Source: Lepus europaeus
Taxonomy: Eukaryota; Chordata; Mammalia; Lagomorpha; Leporidae
Length of the DNA stretch: 64,000 nucleotides
Direction of reading: 5' to 3'
Assembly (NCBI RefSeq): GCF_033115175.1
Contig: NC_084836.1
Span: forward strand, 83,046,253-83,110,252
A program made the translations under genes and the position numbers. The notes under the pieces are model-generated. The model did not search any database. It saw only the letters and a program-made list of their open reading frames with translations, and had not been told where the DNA came from. The first letter of the stretch is position 1. Each line of letters starts with the position of its first letter. This document shows positions 22,863 to 33,087 of this stretch, piece by piece.

Positions 22863-23294
22863 AGAAAATCCTGACTCACAGCCGGTGCCACGGCTCACTA
22901 GGCTAATCCTCCGCCTGTGGTGCCGGCACACCAGGTTCTAGTCCCGGTTGGGGTGCCGGATTCTGTCCCAGTTGCTCCTCTTCCAGGCCAGCTCTCTGCT
23001 GTGGCCCGAGAGGGCAGTGGAGGATGGCCCAGGTCTTTGGGCCCTGCACCCGCATGGGAGACCAGGAGGAAGCACCTGGCTCCTGGCTTTGGCTCGGCGC
23101 AGCGCGCCGACTGCAACACACCAGCTGCAGCATGCCGGCTGTAGCGGCCACTTGCGGGGGTGAACCAACGGAAAAAGCAAGACCTTTCTCTCTCTCTCTC
23201 TCTCTCTAACTCTGCCTGTCAAAAAAAAAAGAAAAAGAAAAAGAAAAAGAAAGAAAGAAAGAAAGAAAGAAAAGAAAGAAAATCCTGACTCACA
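22863..23294 (+). mobile_element. C-repeat SINE with 18-bp target-site duplication
   Basis: The element (22881-23276, CTGCCTGTCAAAA-tail type) is bounded by agaaaatcctgactcaca at 22863-22880 and 23277-23294, a perfect match that indicates recent insertion. Its tail has expanded to GAAAA/GAAA repeats, and its 'cgccggccgcagcgcgcc' region carries an extra copy-like stretch. Confidence 0.96.
23221..23276 (+). repeat. A-rich (GAAAA)n/(GAAA)n tail
   Basis: Repeat grown from the SINE poly(A) tail. Confidence 0.9.
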
Positions 23295-23748
23295 TGGTCA
23301 AACAACACAGCTAACCTGCTCATCTCACCTAGCAGAAACTTTGCAATGAGAAGGACTCAGGATTTGGGGACTCTGTGTTATCAAGGATGAGGCTGGCTGC
23401 CCCCAAGGTCCCAAGATACCTGCACAATTGGCTTCGATCCTATTCTGACATGAGAGTGTCCTGCGGAAGAGAAGTCATTTTTCGTGGGCGTCCTTAAGAA
23501 GCAAGATGTCTTGCAAGTTCTGCAGCAGAACTCCTTGTAGCGTCATGGGCAAGAACCAGGCAAGAAGCCCACCTGTAATCCGGTGCCTGGTGGGGCAGTG
23601 AGACCGGCGTGGCGGTGTGGATGAAGTCAGCCTTCCCGGAAGCACATGACTGCATGGGGACTGTTCAGCCTGAAAGAAGTAGGAAGAGAGGAAACGGATG
23701 CTGGGCAGGCCAGCAACAGACTCCATGTCTTCTAAACCCAACTGCTTG
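23295..23748. other. Unique DNA
   Basis: No supported exon or repeat family. Confidence 0.4.
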
Positions 23749-23820
23749 GGGAAAGTTTATTTGAAAGGTAGAGAGAGTGAATCAGGCCAGGCCAAAGCCA
23801 GGAGCCAGAAACTCAGTATG
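23749..23820 (-). mobile_element. Truncated C-repeat SINE, antisense
   Basis: gtttatttgaaaggtagaga then caggccaaagccaggagcca. Only the 3' third plus part of the body is present. Confidence 0.65.
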
Positions 23821-23887
23821 TTCTATTACAGCTAGCGCTTCTCAAAGTTTAGCAGGTGTAGGTACGGGTCTCTCTCTCTCTCTCTCT

Positions 23888-24233
23888 TTTTTTTTTTTTT
23901 TTGACAGGCAGAGTGGATAGTGAGAGAGAGAGAGAGTCAGAAAGGTCTTCCTTTTTGCCGTTGGTTCACCCTCCAGTGGCCGCCACGGCCGGCACACTGC
24001 AGCCGGCGCACCGTGCTGATCCGAAGCCAGGAGCCAGGTGCTTCTCCTGGTCTCCCATGCGGGTGCAGGGCCCAAGGACTTGGGCCATCCTCCACTGCCT
24101 TCCCGGGCCATAGCAGAGGGCTGGCCTGGAAGAGGGGCAACTGGGATAGAATCCGGGGCCCCAACTGGGACTAGAACCCGACGTGGCGGCGCCGCAAGGC
24201 AGAGGATTAACCTGTTGAGCCACGGCGCCGGCC
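23888..24233 (-). mobile_element. C-repeat SINE, CTGCCTGTCAAAA-tail subfamily, antisense
   Basis: T run, gacaggcagagtggatagtg, then ends gagccacggcgccggcc. A CT run of about 18 bp (23869-23887) precedes it. Possible duplicate 'ggtctct' on both sides. Confidence 0.93.
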
Positions 24234-24264
24234 AACTGGTCTCTTTTTTAAAAAAATAATGCAG

Positions 24265-24580
24265 GATCTGGTGTGAGTGTCATGGTACAGGAGGTTAAGG
24301 CCCCACAGATGTCCCATATCAAAGTGTCTGGGCTCAAGTCCCACTTCTGCTTCCCATCCAGCTTCCTGCTAATGCGCCTGAGAGGCAGCAGACGATGGCC
24401 CAAGTACTTGAGTTCCTGCCACCCATATGGGAGACTCAGTTGGATTTCCTGGCTCCTGGCTTTGGCCTGGTCCAGCCCAGGCTGATGCAGGCATTTGGGG
24501 AATGAAGCAGAAGATGGAAGATCTAGACAGAAGATATCTCTCTACGTATCACTCCATCTTTTAAAAAACATTTTAAAAAA
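24265..24580 (+). mobile_element. Diverged C-repeat SINE
   Basis: 'gagtgtcatggtacaggagg' head, 'gcaggcatttggggaatgaa' body. Flanked by atgcaggatctg and atgcaggctctg as a probable duplication. Confidence 0.8.
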
Positions 24581-24684
24581 TGCAGGCTCTGACGCCACAG
24601 GTCTGGGATGAGCTCAGCTGCTGCATGTCTAACCAGCTCCTGGTCTACAGGCCTCCTCTTCAGACATAAGTCACTGATGGCACC

Positions 24685-25235
24685 ACTTCTCTTTCCGTGT
24701 GATTTTATTAATTGTGGTCAAATACAATTTGCCATCTTGACTACTGCTAAGTTCACATGCAGTGGGTTAAGTACATTCACGTGGTGGTGCAGCCAATCTC
24801 CAGATTCTTGGTGTCAGACGGAAACTCTGTATCCATCACAGCAGCTCCTCCCAGACTGCTGTTTTCCATCTCTGTGAATCTGACTACCCAAGGCGCGTCT
24901 CGAAAGAGGACTCATTCAGTGTGTGTCCCTTTGTGTTGGCTGGCTTCTTGTAGCATAATGTCCTGCAGGTTCACCCATTGTCGCTGTATCAGGATTTCCT
25001 TCCTTTTCAATGCCAGAATTCTACCACATTTTATTTATGTTTCATCTGTTGATTGGCAACTGGACTTGCTCCCACCTTGACTGTTGTGAGTACAGATGTG
25101 CAAATCCAAGACCCAGCTTGCAGTTCTTGGGGTATCAACCCAACAGTGGAGTAGCCAGCTCATCTGCAACTTCTGGTTTGAATTTTTGGAGCAGCCATCA
25201 CACTGTTTTCCGAGAGGCTGCACTAATGCCACTTA
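24685..25235 (-). mobile_element. L1 remnant, antisense
   Basis: 'aatttgccatcttgactact', 'gtgggttaagtacattcacg', 'agcataatgtcctgcaggtt' and 'gagaggctgcactaatgcca' are the ordered antisense landmarks of an old L1 ORF2/3' region. The frames across it are therefore not genes. Confidence 0.85.
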
Positions 25236-25410
25236 TTCTTAAATTTGACAACACATTAGACTCATGTGGGGAGATTTACAAATGGCTGGTGCTTGGATTC
25301 CTCCTCCAGAGAGGGATTTAATTACCACGGAGTATGGTCAGGACATCAGAATTTTCTAAGCTCGCTACGTGACTCCAAAATGATGCAAAGTTTGAGAGCC
25401 ATTCTGTTCA
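25236..25410 (+). mobile_element. MER5-like hAT element
   Basis: 'acacattagactcatgtggg' with gagatttacaaa and the final gtttgagagccattctgt resemble the MER5 group of short hAT elements. Confidence 0.5.
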
Positions 25411-25682
25411 TGTCATTTGCTTCTTTCTCACACACTCTGAGCAGGTTTGCTAGGGTGATGGGATTCCAGCCAAGAGGGACTTCCTGGTGGGACCGCATTG
25501 TCTTTGTCACCTTGTGGTGCAGGTCCCCCAGCTGCCAGGCAGTGTCTTACTCAGCCCCCAGCCCCAGGTGCATCCTATCCTCATTACCCATCCATAGGAA
25601 GACTTAACGATGACCCTGATGGCTTTGAAGTTGGAAAACTTCAGAGAAGGCAAGCTCCATAATAACCTGTTCTTTTCCCCCA

Positions 25683-25687
<5 letters not shown>
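25411..25687. other. Unique DNA before a long A tract
   Basis: No SINE or L1 landmark is visible immediately upstream of the A42 tract. Confidence 0.4.

Positions 25688-25729
<42 letters not shown>
25688..25729 (+). repeat. Uninterrupted A42 tract
   Basis: 42 consecutive A residues, followed by ggacaggggggg. The source element is not apparent. Confidence 0.95.
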
Positions 25730-25731
<2 letters not shown>

Positions 25732-26426
25732 ACAGGGGGGGATCTTTACTTCAAAGGAAGTTTTACCTGCAATCCATTTATATAAAATAGATCAAAGCAG
25801 AGTTCCTCTGTTGACTTGGGAATGAGGTGAAGGTGCCAGAAGTCCCCCACCTTACAGGGAACAACCATTTGCACTGCACCCCTGTGCTCCCCAGCCCTTC
25901 CTGACTTAACCTAAATACTTTCTTTCCCACAACAGAACAAGTGAGGCCGAGAAGTTAAGCGATTTGCTCAAGACGTGCACCTAGTGGAGGATCACCCCTC
26001 TCAGATGAGCCTCAAGGCTGGCTATGTTCTCATCAGCCTAAGCATTTAGCCTCCCAGATGTCAGAAGTGTGGCAAACACCTCAACATAACCCCATCTGGT
26101 AAAAGGGTCTTGTATTACAGGCGTTCTCTCGATTACTTGACTTTGAACCACAAAGTACAGCTCAGGGAAGCCATGCTGGTGGGTAAGTGACCTCAATCAA
26201 TTCTGGTTTGAGATGCTTACAGAGTCACCTATTTAAATAAGGAATAAATGAGTCAATATAATTTCATCACGATTCCTAAAGGAATGGCCTCCCAAATTCT
26301 GTTGTTTGACAGCCTTTAAAAGTCATTTGAAAGTTAAAAAAAAAAAAAGCTGTCTGCTAAGTCTATGAGAAGCTGGTTATAAATATGTGCTTTTCAGATA
26401 AATGGAGTGAGGGCAGGAGGACATAA
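25730..26426. other. Mostly unique DNA with MIR piece
   Basis: Contains 'gagaagttaagcgatttgct' with caagacgtgcacctagtg (25946-25983), an antisense MIR core. The rest is unrecognised. A12 tract near 26337-26348. Confidence 0.45.
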
Positions 26427-26764
26427 AAATGGGTGTTCGGGGGCTGGCACTGTGGTTCAGTGGGCTAAAGCTCCAGTCAGCAGTGCCAGCATCCCATATA
26501 GGCACCGGTTCAAGAACTGGCTGCTCCACTTCTGATCCCACTCTCTGCTATGGCCTGGGAAAGCAGTAGAAGATGGCTCAAGTTCTTGGGCCCCTGCACC
26601 TGCATAGGAGGCCCAAAAGAAGCTCCTGGCTCCTGGTTTCAGATCTGCCCAGCTCTGGCCATTGTGGCCATCTGGGGAGTGAACCTGCGGATGGAAGACC
26701 TCTCTCTCTCTCTCTCTCTCTGCCTCTGCCTGGCTGTAACTGCCTTAAAAAAAAAAAAAAAAAA
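26427..26764 (+). mobile_element. C-repeat SINE (first of tandem pair)
   Basis: Head gggggctggcactgtggttc, body complete, CT run, tail of about 18 A. Preceded by aaaatgggtgttcggg. Confidence 0.92.
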
Positions 26765-26930
26765 GAATGAGTGTTTGTCCCACGTGGGAGATCTGGAAGA
26801 ACTCCTGACTTTGTCCTGGCCCAGCCCTGGCAATTGTGGCCTTTTGGGGAATGAGCCAGCAATGAAAGATCTCTCTCTCCCATTATTTCAAGAAAATAAA
26901 TTAAATCTCTAAGAAAAAAAATGGGTGTTT
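26765..26930 (+). mobile_element. 5'-truncated C-repeat SINE (second of tandem pair)
   Basis: Begins at 'cccacgtgggagatctggaa' after gaatgagtgtttgt and ends gaaaataaattaaatctcta with an A run. Followed by aaaatgggtgtttggg, which repeats the sequence before the first SINE. Confidence 0.85.
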
Positions 26931-26993
26931 GGGGTTAGGAATAACATTTCCAGCAGGGACATTATATGCAACTTCAAAAAGTGACATCTTTTA

Positions 26994-27362
26994 ACAAGTG
27001 AAGCTGTGGGGGCCAGCACTGTGGTATAGCAGGTAAAGCAGCCGCCTGCAGTGCTGGCATCCCATATGGGCGCTGGTTCGAGTCCCGGCTGCTCCACTTC
27101 CGATCCAACTCTCTGCTGTGGCCTGGGATAGCAGTAGAAGATGGCCCAAGTCCTTGGGCCCCTGCACCCATGTGGGAGACCTGGAAGAAGCTTCTGGCTC
27201 CCGGCTTCAGATTGGCGCAGCTCCAGCCATTGTGATCATCTGGGGAGTGAACCAGCAAATGGAAGACCTCTCTGTGTGTCTCTACCTCTCTCTGTAACTC
27301 TGTCTTTCAAATAAATAAAATAAATCTTTTAAAAACACACACACACACACAAGTGAAGTTGT
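26994..27362 (+). mobile_element. C-repeat SINE with 14-bp target-site duplication
   Basis: Element 27008-27348, flanked by acaagtgaagctgt (26994-27007) and acaagtgaagttgt (27349-27362). The tail ends in a short (AC)n. Confidence 0.95.
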
Positions 27363-27528
27363 TAGTCTCTGAATACTGTGAGAGATGACACAAATGCCAT
27401 TGTTGAAATATGAATGGGAAAAGGGCAATATTTATAAATATATTACTTTATTATATTATAGGTGATTTTAAATGTATGTGCTTATAAAACATTTTTTTTT
27501 AGTCTGTACGTCTTAAAGTGCACATAGT

Positions 27529-27862
27529 CAGGTGCTGGCATCGTGGTGCAGCGGGTAAGCCTCTACCTGAGAAGCCAGTGGCCTCCATGCACTCTGGTTC
27601 CAGTCCTGGCTGCTGCACTTCCAATCCAGCTCCCTGCAAATGTGCCTGGGAAGGCAGCAAAAGATGGCCCAAACACTTGGGCACCTGCCACCAGAGTGGG
27701 AGAGTAGGATGGAGTTCCTGGCTTCTGATTTCAGCCTGGCCCAGTCCCAGCTGTTGCAGTCATTTGAATAGTGAACCAGCGGATGGATGGTCTCCTTCTC
27801 TGTATGTCTCTCTATCTCTTTTTGTAACTCTGACTTTCAAATAAATAAGATCTTTAAAAAAA
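27529..27862 (+). mobile_element. C-repeat SINE
   Basis: Head caggtgctggcatcgtggtg, tail caaataaataagatctttaa. Moderately diverged. Confidence 0.9.
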
Positions 27863-27924
27863 TAAACTCATATATTCAAATGGCCAAAATCCATTTGGGA
27901 GACAATAGAGAAAATGAGGGTTAC

Positions 27925-28195
27925 CTTTTTTGTTTATTTGCTTTTGTTTTAGAGAGAGAAAGAGCTCCCATTCACTGGTTCACTTCCCAGATACTCACAA
28001 TAGCTGGGGCCGGAAGCCAGGAGCCAGGAACTCAATCCATGTCTCCTACGTGAGTGGCAGGAATCCAACTACTTGAGTCATCATTGCCTCCCTGGGCGCA
28101 CATAGGCAGGAGGCTGGAATCAGGAGCTGGAGCCAGGAAGAATACCCAGTTGCCCCTAACCAGCATCCTAACCACCAACCCAAACACTTGTCCCA
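27925..28195 (-). mobile_element. Diverged C-repeat SINE, antisense
   Basis: gttttagagagagaaagagc, 'ttcactggttcacttcccag', 'catcctaaccaccaacccaa'. The old subfamily. Confidence 0.75.
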
Positions 28196-28311
28196 GGGCT
28201 ACTTGACCTTCAAGTTTGCTTTATGTTTGGGCATGTGTGATGCTGCTCAGCCTAGGGAACTGAGATGTTAAAACTTAAACTTCATGTTTTCCTCCCTGCC
28301 CCCTCCCCCAC

Positions 28312-28626
28312 TTTTTTAAAAAAGATTTATTTATTTGAAAGTCTGAGAGAGAGAGAGAAATGGAGAAGACAGAAAGATCATCCATCCATTGGTTCATTCT
28401 CTAGATGACTGCAAAGAGGGAAGGGCCAGGCCAAAGCCAAGAGTGTCTTCCAAGTCACCACGTGAGTGCAGGAGCCCAAGGACATGGGCCACCTTCTACT
28501 GCTTTCCCAGGTGCATTAGCAGAGAGCTGGATCAGAAGCAGAGCAGCTGGTATCTGAACTGGCACCTATATGGGATGCCAGCGCCACGGGCAGTGGCTGT
28601 ACCCGCTATGCCACAGTGTTGGCCCC
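28312..28626 (-). mobile_element. C-repeat SINE, antisense
   Basis: ttttttaaaaaagatttatt start and cgctatgccacagtgttggc end. Confidence 0.92.
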
Positions 28627-28937
28627 TTCTCACCCCTTTTTTGAGAGAGGTAACAAGAAACATCAGAAAGGGAAAATTCTGCATCTATAGTAACATTGAG
28701 AACACCATGACTCACATTTTGCTCTTTAAAATCTCCCACACGGTATATTTCTTTTGGCATTTTAATTCCAAGAAAAAGAAAACTTTCAAAATTAGTATAT
28801 CTTAATGACAGAAAGAAGTTTTAAATATCCTATTTCCCTTTTCCCTCAGTCTATCAGGAAGCTCTGGGCTAAATATTCTAATTGTATGGAGATGAGAATG
28901 AAGGAACACCTCTTACTTTGTAGCGATATTTGCTAAT

Positions 28938-28967
28938 TTTTTTTTGACAGGCAGAGTTAGACAGTGA
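28938..28967 (-). mobile_element. SINE tail stub at minisatellite edge
   Basis: T9, then gacaggcagagttagacagt, exactly the antisense start of a CTGCCTGTC-tail SINE. It stops after about 30 bp, where the minisatellite begins. Confidence 0.8.
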
Positions 28968-29482
28968 GTTCACACACTGCCCATGTTCACACTGCCCATG
29001 TTCACACACTGCCCGTGTTCACACACTGCCCACGTTCACACTGGCCGTGCTCACACTGCCCGTGTTCACACACTGCCCATGTTCACACTGCCCGTGCTCA
29101 CACTGCCCGTGTTCACACACTGCCCATGTTCACACTGTCCATGTTCACACTGTCCATGTTCATACTCTCCGTGCTCACACACTGCCCATGCTCACACTGC
29201 CCATGTTCACACACTGCCCATGTTCACACTGCCCGTGCTCACACTGCCCATGCTCACACTGCCCATGTTCACACACTGCCCATGTTCACACACTGCCCAT
29301 GTTCACACTGCCCGTGCTCACACTGCCCATGTTCACACACTGCCCATGTTCACACTGCCCATGCTCACACTGCCCGTGTTCACACTGTCCATGTTCATAC
29401 TCTCCGTGCTCACACACTGCCCATGCTCACACTGCCCATGTTCACACTGCCCACGCTCACACTGCCCATGCTCACACTGCCC
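28968..29482 (+). repeat. Minisatellite of 15- and 17-bp units
   Basis: More than 30 copies of ttcacactgcccatg (15 bp) and ttcacacactgcccatg (17 bp), with variants at three positions (a/g in ccatg/ccgtg, t/c in ttcac/ctcac, c/t in gccc/gtcc). A block beginning catactctccgtgctcac occurs at 29161 and again at 29396, so part of the array was duplicated at a 235-bp period. Both units leave reading frames open, so it shows as His-rich frames that are not genes. Confidence 0.96.
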
Positions 29483-30034
29483 ACCCGCTGGGATAAAAAG
29501 GATCATTGTACAATTGTCAGTTCTGCTTTCTTGGCTCCCTGCACCTCTGTCCCCACTCCTAAACTTAAAGCTTCTCCCTCAAAGAACCAGCCCTTCAGGG
29601 AAAGACTAAAAAGAAGGGAGATGATGCTCCTTTAGTGGAGTTTGGCTCGTCGCCACACTGGCAAGGGTCTCAGGAGCGCCTGGAAGGATAAACGCATCTC
29701 CAGATGAAAGCTCTTGGCCTCACTGTGTGCAGTCAACTCCAGAGCTGCCTTCCAGGGGGCACCCAGGATCCCGCAGCTGGTAAGTGACCTCCGCTCACCG
29801 TCTCATGCCCTAGGAGCGGCTTCCCCTGCGAGGATGGCTTAGCTGGTGGGACCTGAGCCTGCCGCGACCATCTTTGCCCCACTGGAGAAGGAGGGGGATG
29901 GATCCCCAGGAATCATTTGCATGCCTGGGTCTAGCCCTGCCTGAAGGCAACTACCCTTGGGCTTTACATGTTAAACAACATAACAAAAGAGATGTTCTTG
30001 CTTAATTCAGTCTAAGTTGAGATTGCCCCCCCCT
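29483..30034. other. Unique DNA
   Basis: A strong donor-like CTG|GTAAGTGA occurs at 29778 on the plus strand, but no exon could be framed. Confidence 0.4.
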
Positions 30035-30355
30035 TTAAAAGATTTATTTATTTATGTATGTATTTATTTATTTAAAGGGCAGAGTTAGAAAGAGAGACTC
30101 TCCAATCTACTGGTCCACTCCCCAAATAGCCACAACAGCTAGACCTGGGCCAGGCCAAAGCCCGGAGCCAGGAGCTTCATCTGGGTCTCCCACACAGGTC
30201 CAAGGGCCCAAGCACTTGGGCCATCTCCAGCTGTTTTCCCAGGTGCATTAGCAGGGAGCTGATTGAAAGTAGAGCAGCCAGGACACAAACTGGCACCCTT
30301 ATGTGATGCTGGTGTCGCAGGTGGAGGCTTAACCTGCTGCACCACAACACTGTCC
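30035..30355 (-). mobile_element. C-repeat SINE, antisense
   Basis: aaaagatttatttatttatg start, 'cctgctgcaccacaacactg' end. gattgccc occurs on both flanks. Confidence 0.9.
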
Positions 30356-30394
30356 CCATGCGATTGCCCTATTTGTACCAAAGGGTCCTAAGGA

Positions 30395-30480
30395 GTGGAG
30401 CCCCAGTAGTCACTCACTCACCCACTCAACAAGTTTTCATGGAGCATCCACTATGCCCCAAGCACTGTGCTAGACACAAA
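30395..30480 (-). mobile_element. MIR/L2-type remnant, antisense
   Basis: 'cactcaacaagttttcatgg', 'cactatgccccaagcactgt' and 'gctagacaca' form the typical antisense motif of these ancient elements. Confidence 0.65.
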
Positions 30481-31398
30481 AGCATCCCATGTACTTAGAT
30501 GCCTGGGGTAAGATGGTCCCATGGCCTAGGCATTGGAAAGAGAAGAAGTTAAGTTTCCTTGACTGTTGCGGGCCATCTTTCAAAAAGAAAGGTAGACTTC
30601 CCTTCCCTGCCCTTTGTTCCACTTCTACGATGACAACAAGTTCCTTCAATCCTCTGCTGCTTCATATGTTGTTGCTTTGGCTTGGGGCAGGTGGGAGGAG
30701 GAGCCTTATTTGGCAGCCAAACCCAGCCTGAATTGACATGAGCCTATTTATAGTCTTTATTATCCCACGTAGTCTGAATATGTATACATTTTGCCCCAGG
30801 AATATTAATGGATTTGTTTACAGGGAGCTTAGCTAGGCTCCACTGGGAATGTCTGTAACATACAAAACAGGCACCATGTTGCTTTTCTAAAAGTAAAAAT
30901 AAATAAATAGATGAATAAAAATCCAAATTCCCCCCAGACTTTGGGCCCCAGCAGGTTTTGCCGGTCTTCCCACGAGACCACTGTGCCTGCGGCCAAGGTC
31001 ACCTTGCAGCTCCTCACCCGGGAAGCTGCTGGCTCCCCAGCCAGCCCACATTCCACCATGCCAATCCGAGATTCCCAGCCCCCTTTCCCAATGTAATGGC
31101 CCCTTTGTGTAAAATCCTACGTAACCTGGATGTCCTTGTCTGGATGGTGATTCTAGCCAGGACAGCTCCTGGTTGCATCTTTCCTTCATGAAAATAGCGG
31201 GCAACTTCACAATGTTCATGGGAAATCTCATTAAAAGATAAGTATATTTGGGTGCAAAAAATGTTTGAAATCTAGGCTATCAGACCCACATTGTCTTCGG
31301 AGCACAGTCTGGAGTCCATGAAGTCCTTGCGTCCTGACCCCCTGGAAGAGGCAAGCCCTTCCCTTTGGGAATGTCCCCTTATAACGCATGCATTTTGG
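30481..31398. other. Unique DNA
   Basis: No exon or recognised repeat. Short AT-rich stretch near 30895-30915. Confidence 0.4.
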
Positions 31399-31662
31399 TG
31401 GGACTGGACATTGTGGCACAGAGGGTTAAGCCATCACCTGCCATGGCTGCAGCCCATGTGAGTGCAGGTTGCTACCCAGATGGAGATCTTGGCTCCTCCT
31501 GGCTTCAGTCTGGCCCAGTCCAGGTCACTGCACTGCTACGCCACAGTGCTGGTCCCTATTTCGAAGAGTTGGGAAGTGAACCAGTGGATGGAGATCTTTC
31601 TCTGTCTCTTCCCCTCTCTCTCTGTAATGCTGCCTTTCAGATAAATAAATCTTTTTAAAAAC
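31399..31662 (+). mobile_element. C-repeat SINE with internal inverted head fragment
   Basis: Head gggactggacattgtggcac and tail cagataaataaatctttt are in plus orientation. At 31537-31556 the sequence gctacgccacagtgctggtc is the complement of a SINE head, placed in the middle of the body. Confidence 0.85.
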
Positions 31663-31926
31663 AATGATACATGCATATTATCATAGTAAAAGGCATATTA
31701 TCAACAAACTATGCATCGATTTAAAAAATGTTTTGCATGGAAAGAAACACGTCTTTTAGTTCCGTTTTCCCCACAGCATTTGAAAAAGTATCCTTGTGTT
31801 CCCTTTCCTTTGTAGCTTCTGTTGCCTACAAGAGGTTGGGAGCTGATCTATAATAAGCTCTACAAAGAACAGATCCATGGTCAAGGCATGTTTGGCTCCG
31901 ATGTCCTTTTTGTCACCTTTCACTGT
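31663..31926. other. Unique DNA
   Basis: No supported feature. Confidence 0.35.
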
Positions 31927-32283
31927 TTTTTTTTGTTGTTGTTGTTTTTTGTTTTTTGTTTTTTACAGGCAGAGTTAGACAGTGAGAGAGAGAGAAACAG
32001 AGAGAAAAGTCTTCCTTTGCCATTGGTTCACCCCCCAAATGGCTGCTATGGCCTGTGCACTGCGCTGATCCAAAGCCAGGAGCCAGGTGCTTCTTCCTGG
32101 TCTCCCTTACAGGTGCAGGGCCCAAGCACTTGGGCCATCCTCCACTGCCTTCCCAGGCCACAGCAGAGAGCTGGCCTGGAAGAGGGGCAACCGGGACAGA
32201 ATCCGGCACCCCAACCGGGACTAGAACCCCGGGTGCCAGTGCCGCAGGTGGAGGATTAGCCAAGTGAGTCACGGCGCCGGCCA
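31927..32283 (-). mobile_element. C-repeat SINE, CTGCCTGTCAAAA-tail subfamily, antisense
   Basis: A T/G run (gttgttgttgttttttgttt), acaggcagagttagacagtg, and the end gagtcacggcgccggcc. The tail has diversified into GTT and GTTTTTT units. Confidence 0.93.
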
Positions 32284-32605
32284 TCCTTTTACTTTTCATT
32301 GTGGCAAAATGCACAGCTCAAAATTCTCCACCTTAACCACTTTTATGTGTACAGCTTAACTGTGCTAAGTGCCTGCATGCGACTGTGCCGCCGACTTCCA
32401 GAACGCTTTCACACCTGGAAACCCCTCCCATGCCCCCTCCTCCAGGCCCCGGGTAACTACATGCTACTGTCCGTCTCCATGACAGTGGAGGGGGCTGCCA
32501 CCTCATGTAGGTGGGATCAGACAGTATGTGTCTTTCAGTGACTGGCTGATTGCCCTTGCACAGTGTCCTCAGTGTTCACTCTTGTTGCAGCACAGGGCAT
32601 GCATT
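32284..32605 (-). mobile_element. L1 remnant, antisense, part 1
   Basis: 'ttaaccacttttatgtgtac' with agcttaactgtgctaagtgc and 'gtaactacatgctactgtcc' match the antisense L1M pattern seen at 24.7 kb. It is interrupted by a SINE at 32606. Confidence 0.75.
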
Positions 32606-32900
32606 TTTTTTTTTTTTTTTTTTTTTTGAGAGGCAGAGTGGACAGTGAAAGAGAGAGACAGAGAGAAAGGTCTTCTCTAATCCGAAGCCAGGAGCCAGGT
32701 GCTTCTGTCTCCCATGAGGTGCAGGGCCCAAGCACTTGGGCCATCCTCCACTGCACTCCCAGGCCACAGGAGAGAGCTGGCCTGGAAGAGGGGCAACCAG
32801 GACAGAATCCAGCACCCCAACTGGGACTAGAACCTGGGGTGCCGGCGCTGCAGGCGGAGGATTAGCCTAGTGAGCCACGGCGCCGGCCAGGGCATGCATT
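32593..32900 (-). mobile_element. C-repeat SINE in L1, internally deleted, 13-bp duplication
   Basis: The element (32606-32887) is flanked by cagggcatgcatt at 32593-32605 and 32888-32900. Compared with other copies it lacks roughly 80 bp between agaaaggtcttc and tccgaagccagg. Confidence 0.95.
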
Positions 32901-32937
32901 CTTTAAGACTGAGTAATATTCCATTTCATGTATACAC
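32901..32937 (-). mobile_element. L1 remnant, antisense, part 2
   Basis: Resumes with actgagtaatattccatttc and atgtata, then stops at a Tigger-type insertion. Confidence 0.7.
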
Positions 32938-33087
32938 AGTCGTCTCTCTGTATCCATGGCGGACTGGTTCCAGGATGCCCCACAGACACTAAAATCTGAA
33001 GACGCTCACATCCCTTATATTAACTGTATTTGCATCCAACCTACCTGCATACTCCCATCTCTAAATGACTTATAATACCTGATACAA
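32938..33087 (+). mobile_element. Tigger-type element, left part
   Basis: 'cagtcgtctctctgtatcca', 'ctggttccaggatgcc' and 'acatcccttatattaactgt' match a TcMar-Tigger short element. It is inserted after a TA in the L1. Confidence 0.65.

Noticed and set aside
24608..25321. Frames of 89-107 codons on the plus strand
   Set aside because: They run through an antisense L1 remnant and a MER5-like element.
28968..29482. Possible CRISPR-like array
   Set aside because: Units are contiguous without spacers, and the DNA is mammalian.
28964..29635. Long overlapping frames of 149-223 codons rich in His, Thr, Pro and Cys
   Set aside because: They are translations of the minisatellite in three frames.
29757..29830. 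Strong splice-donor-like CTG|GTAAGTGA on the plus strand
   Set aside because: No matching acceptor or coding potential before it, so likely chance.
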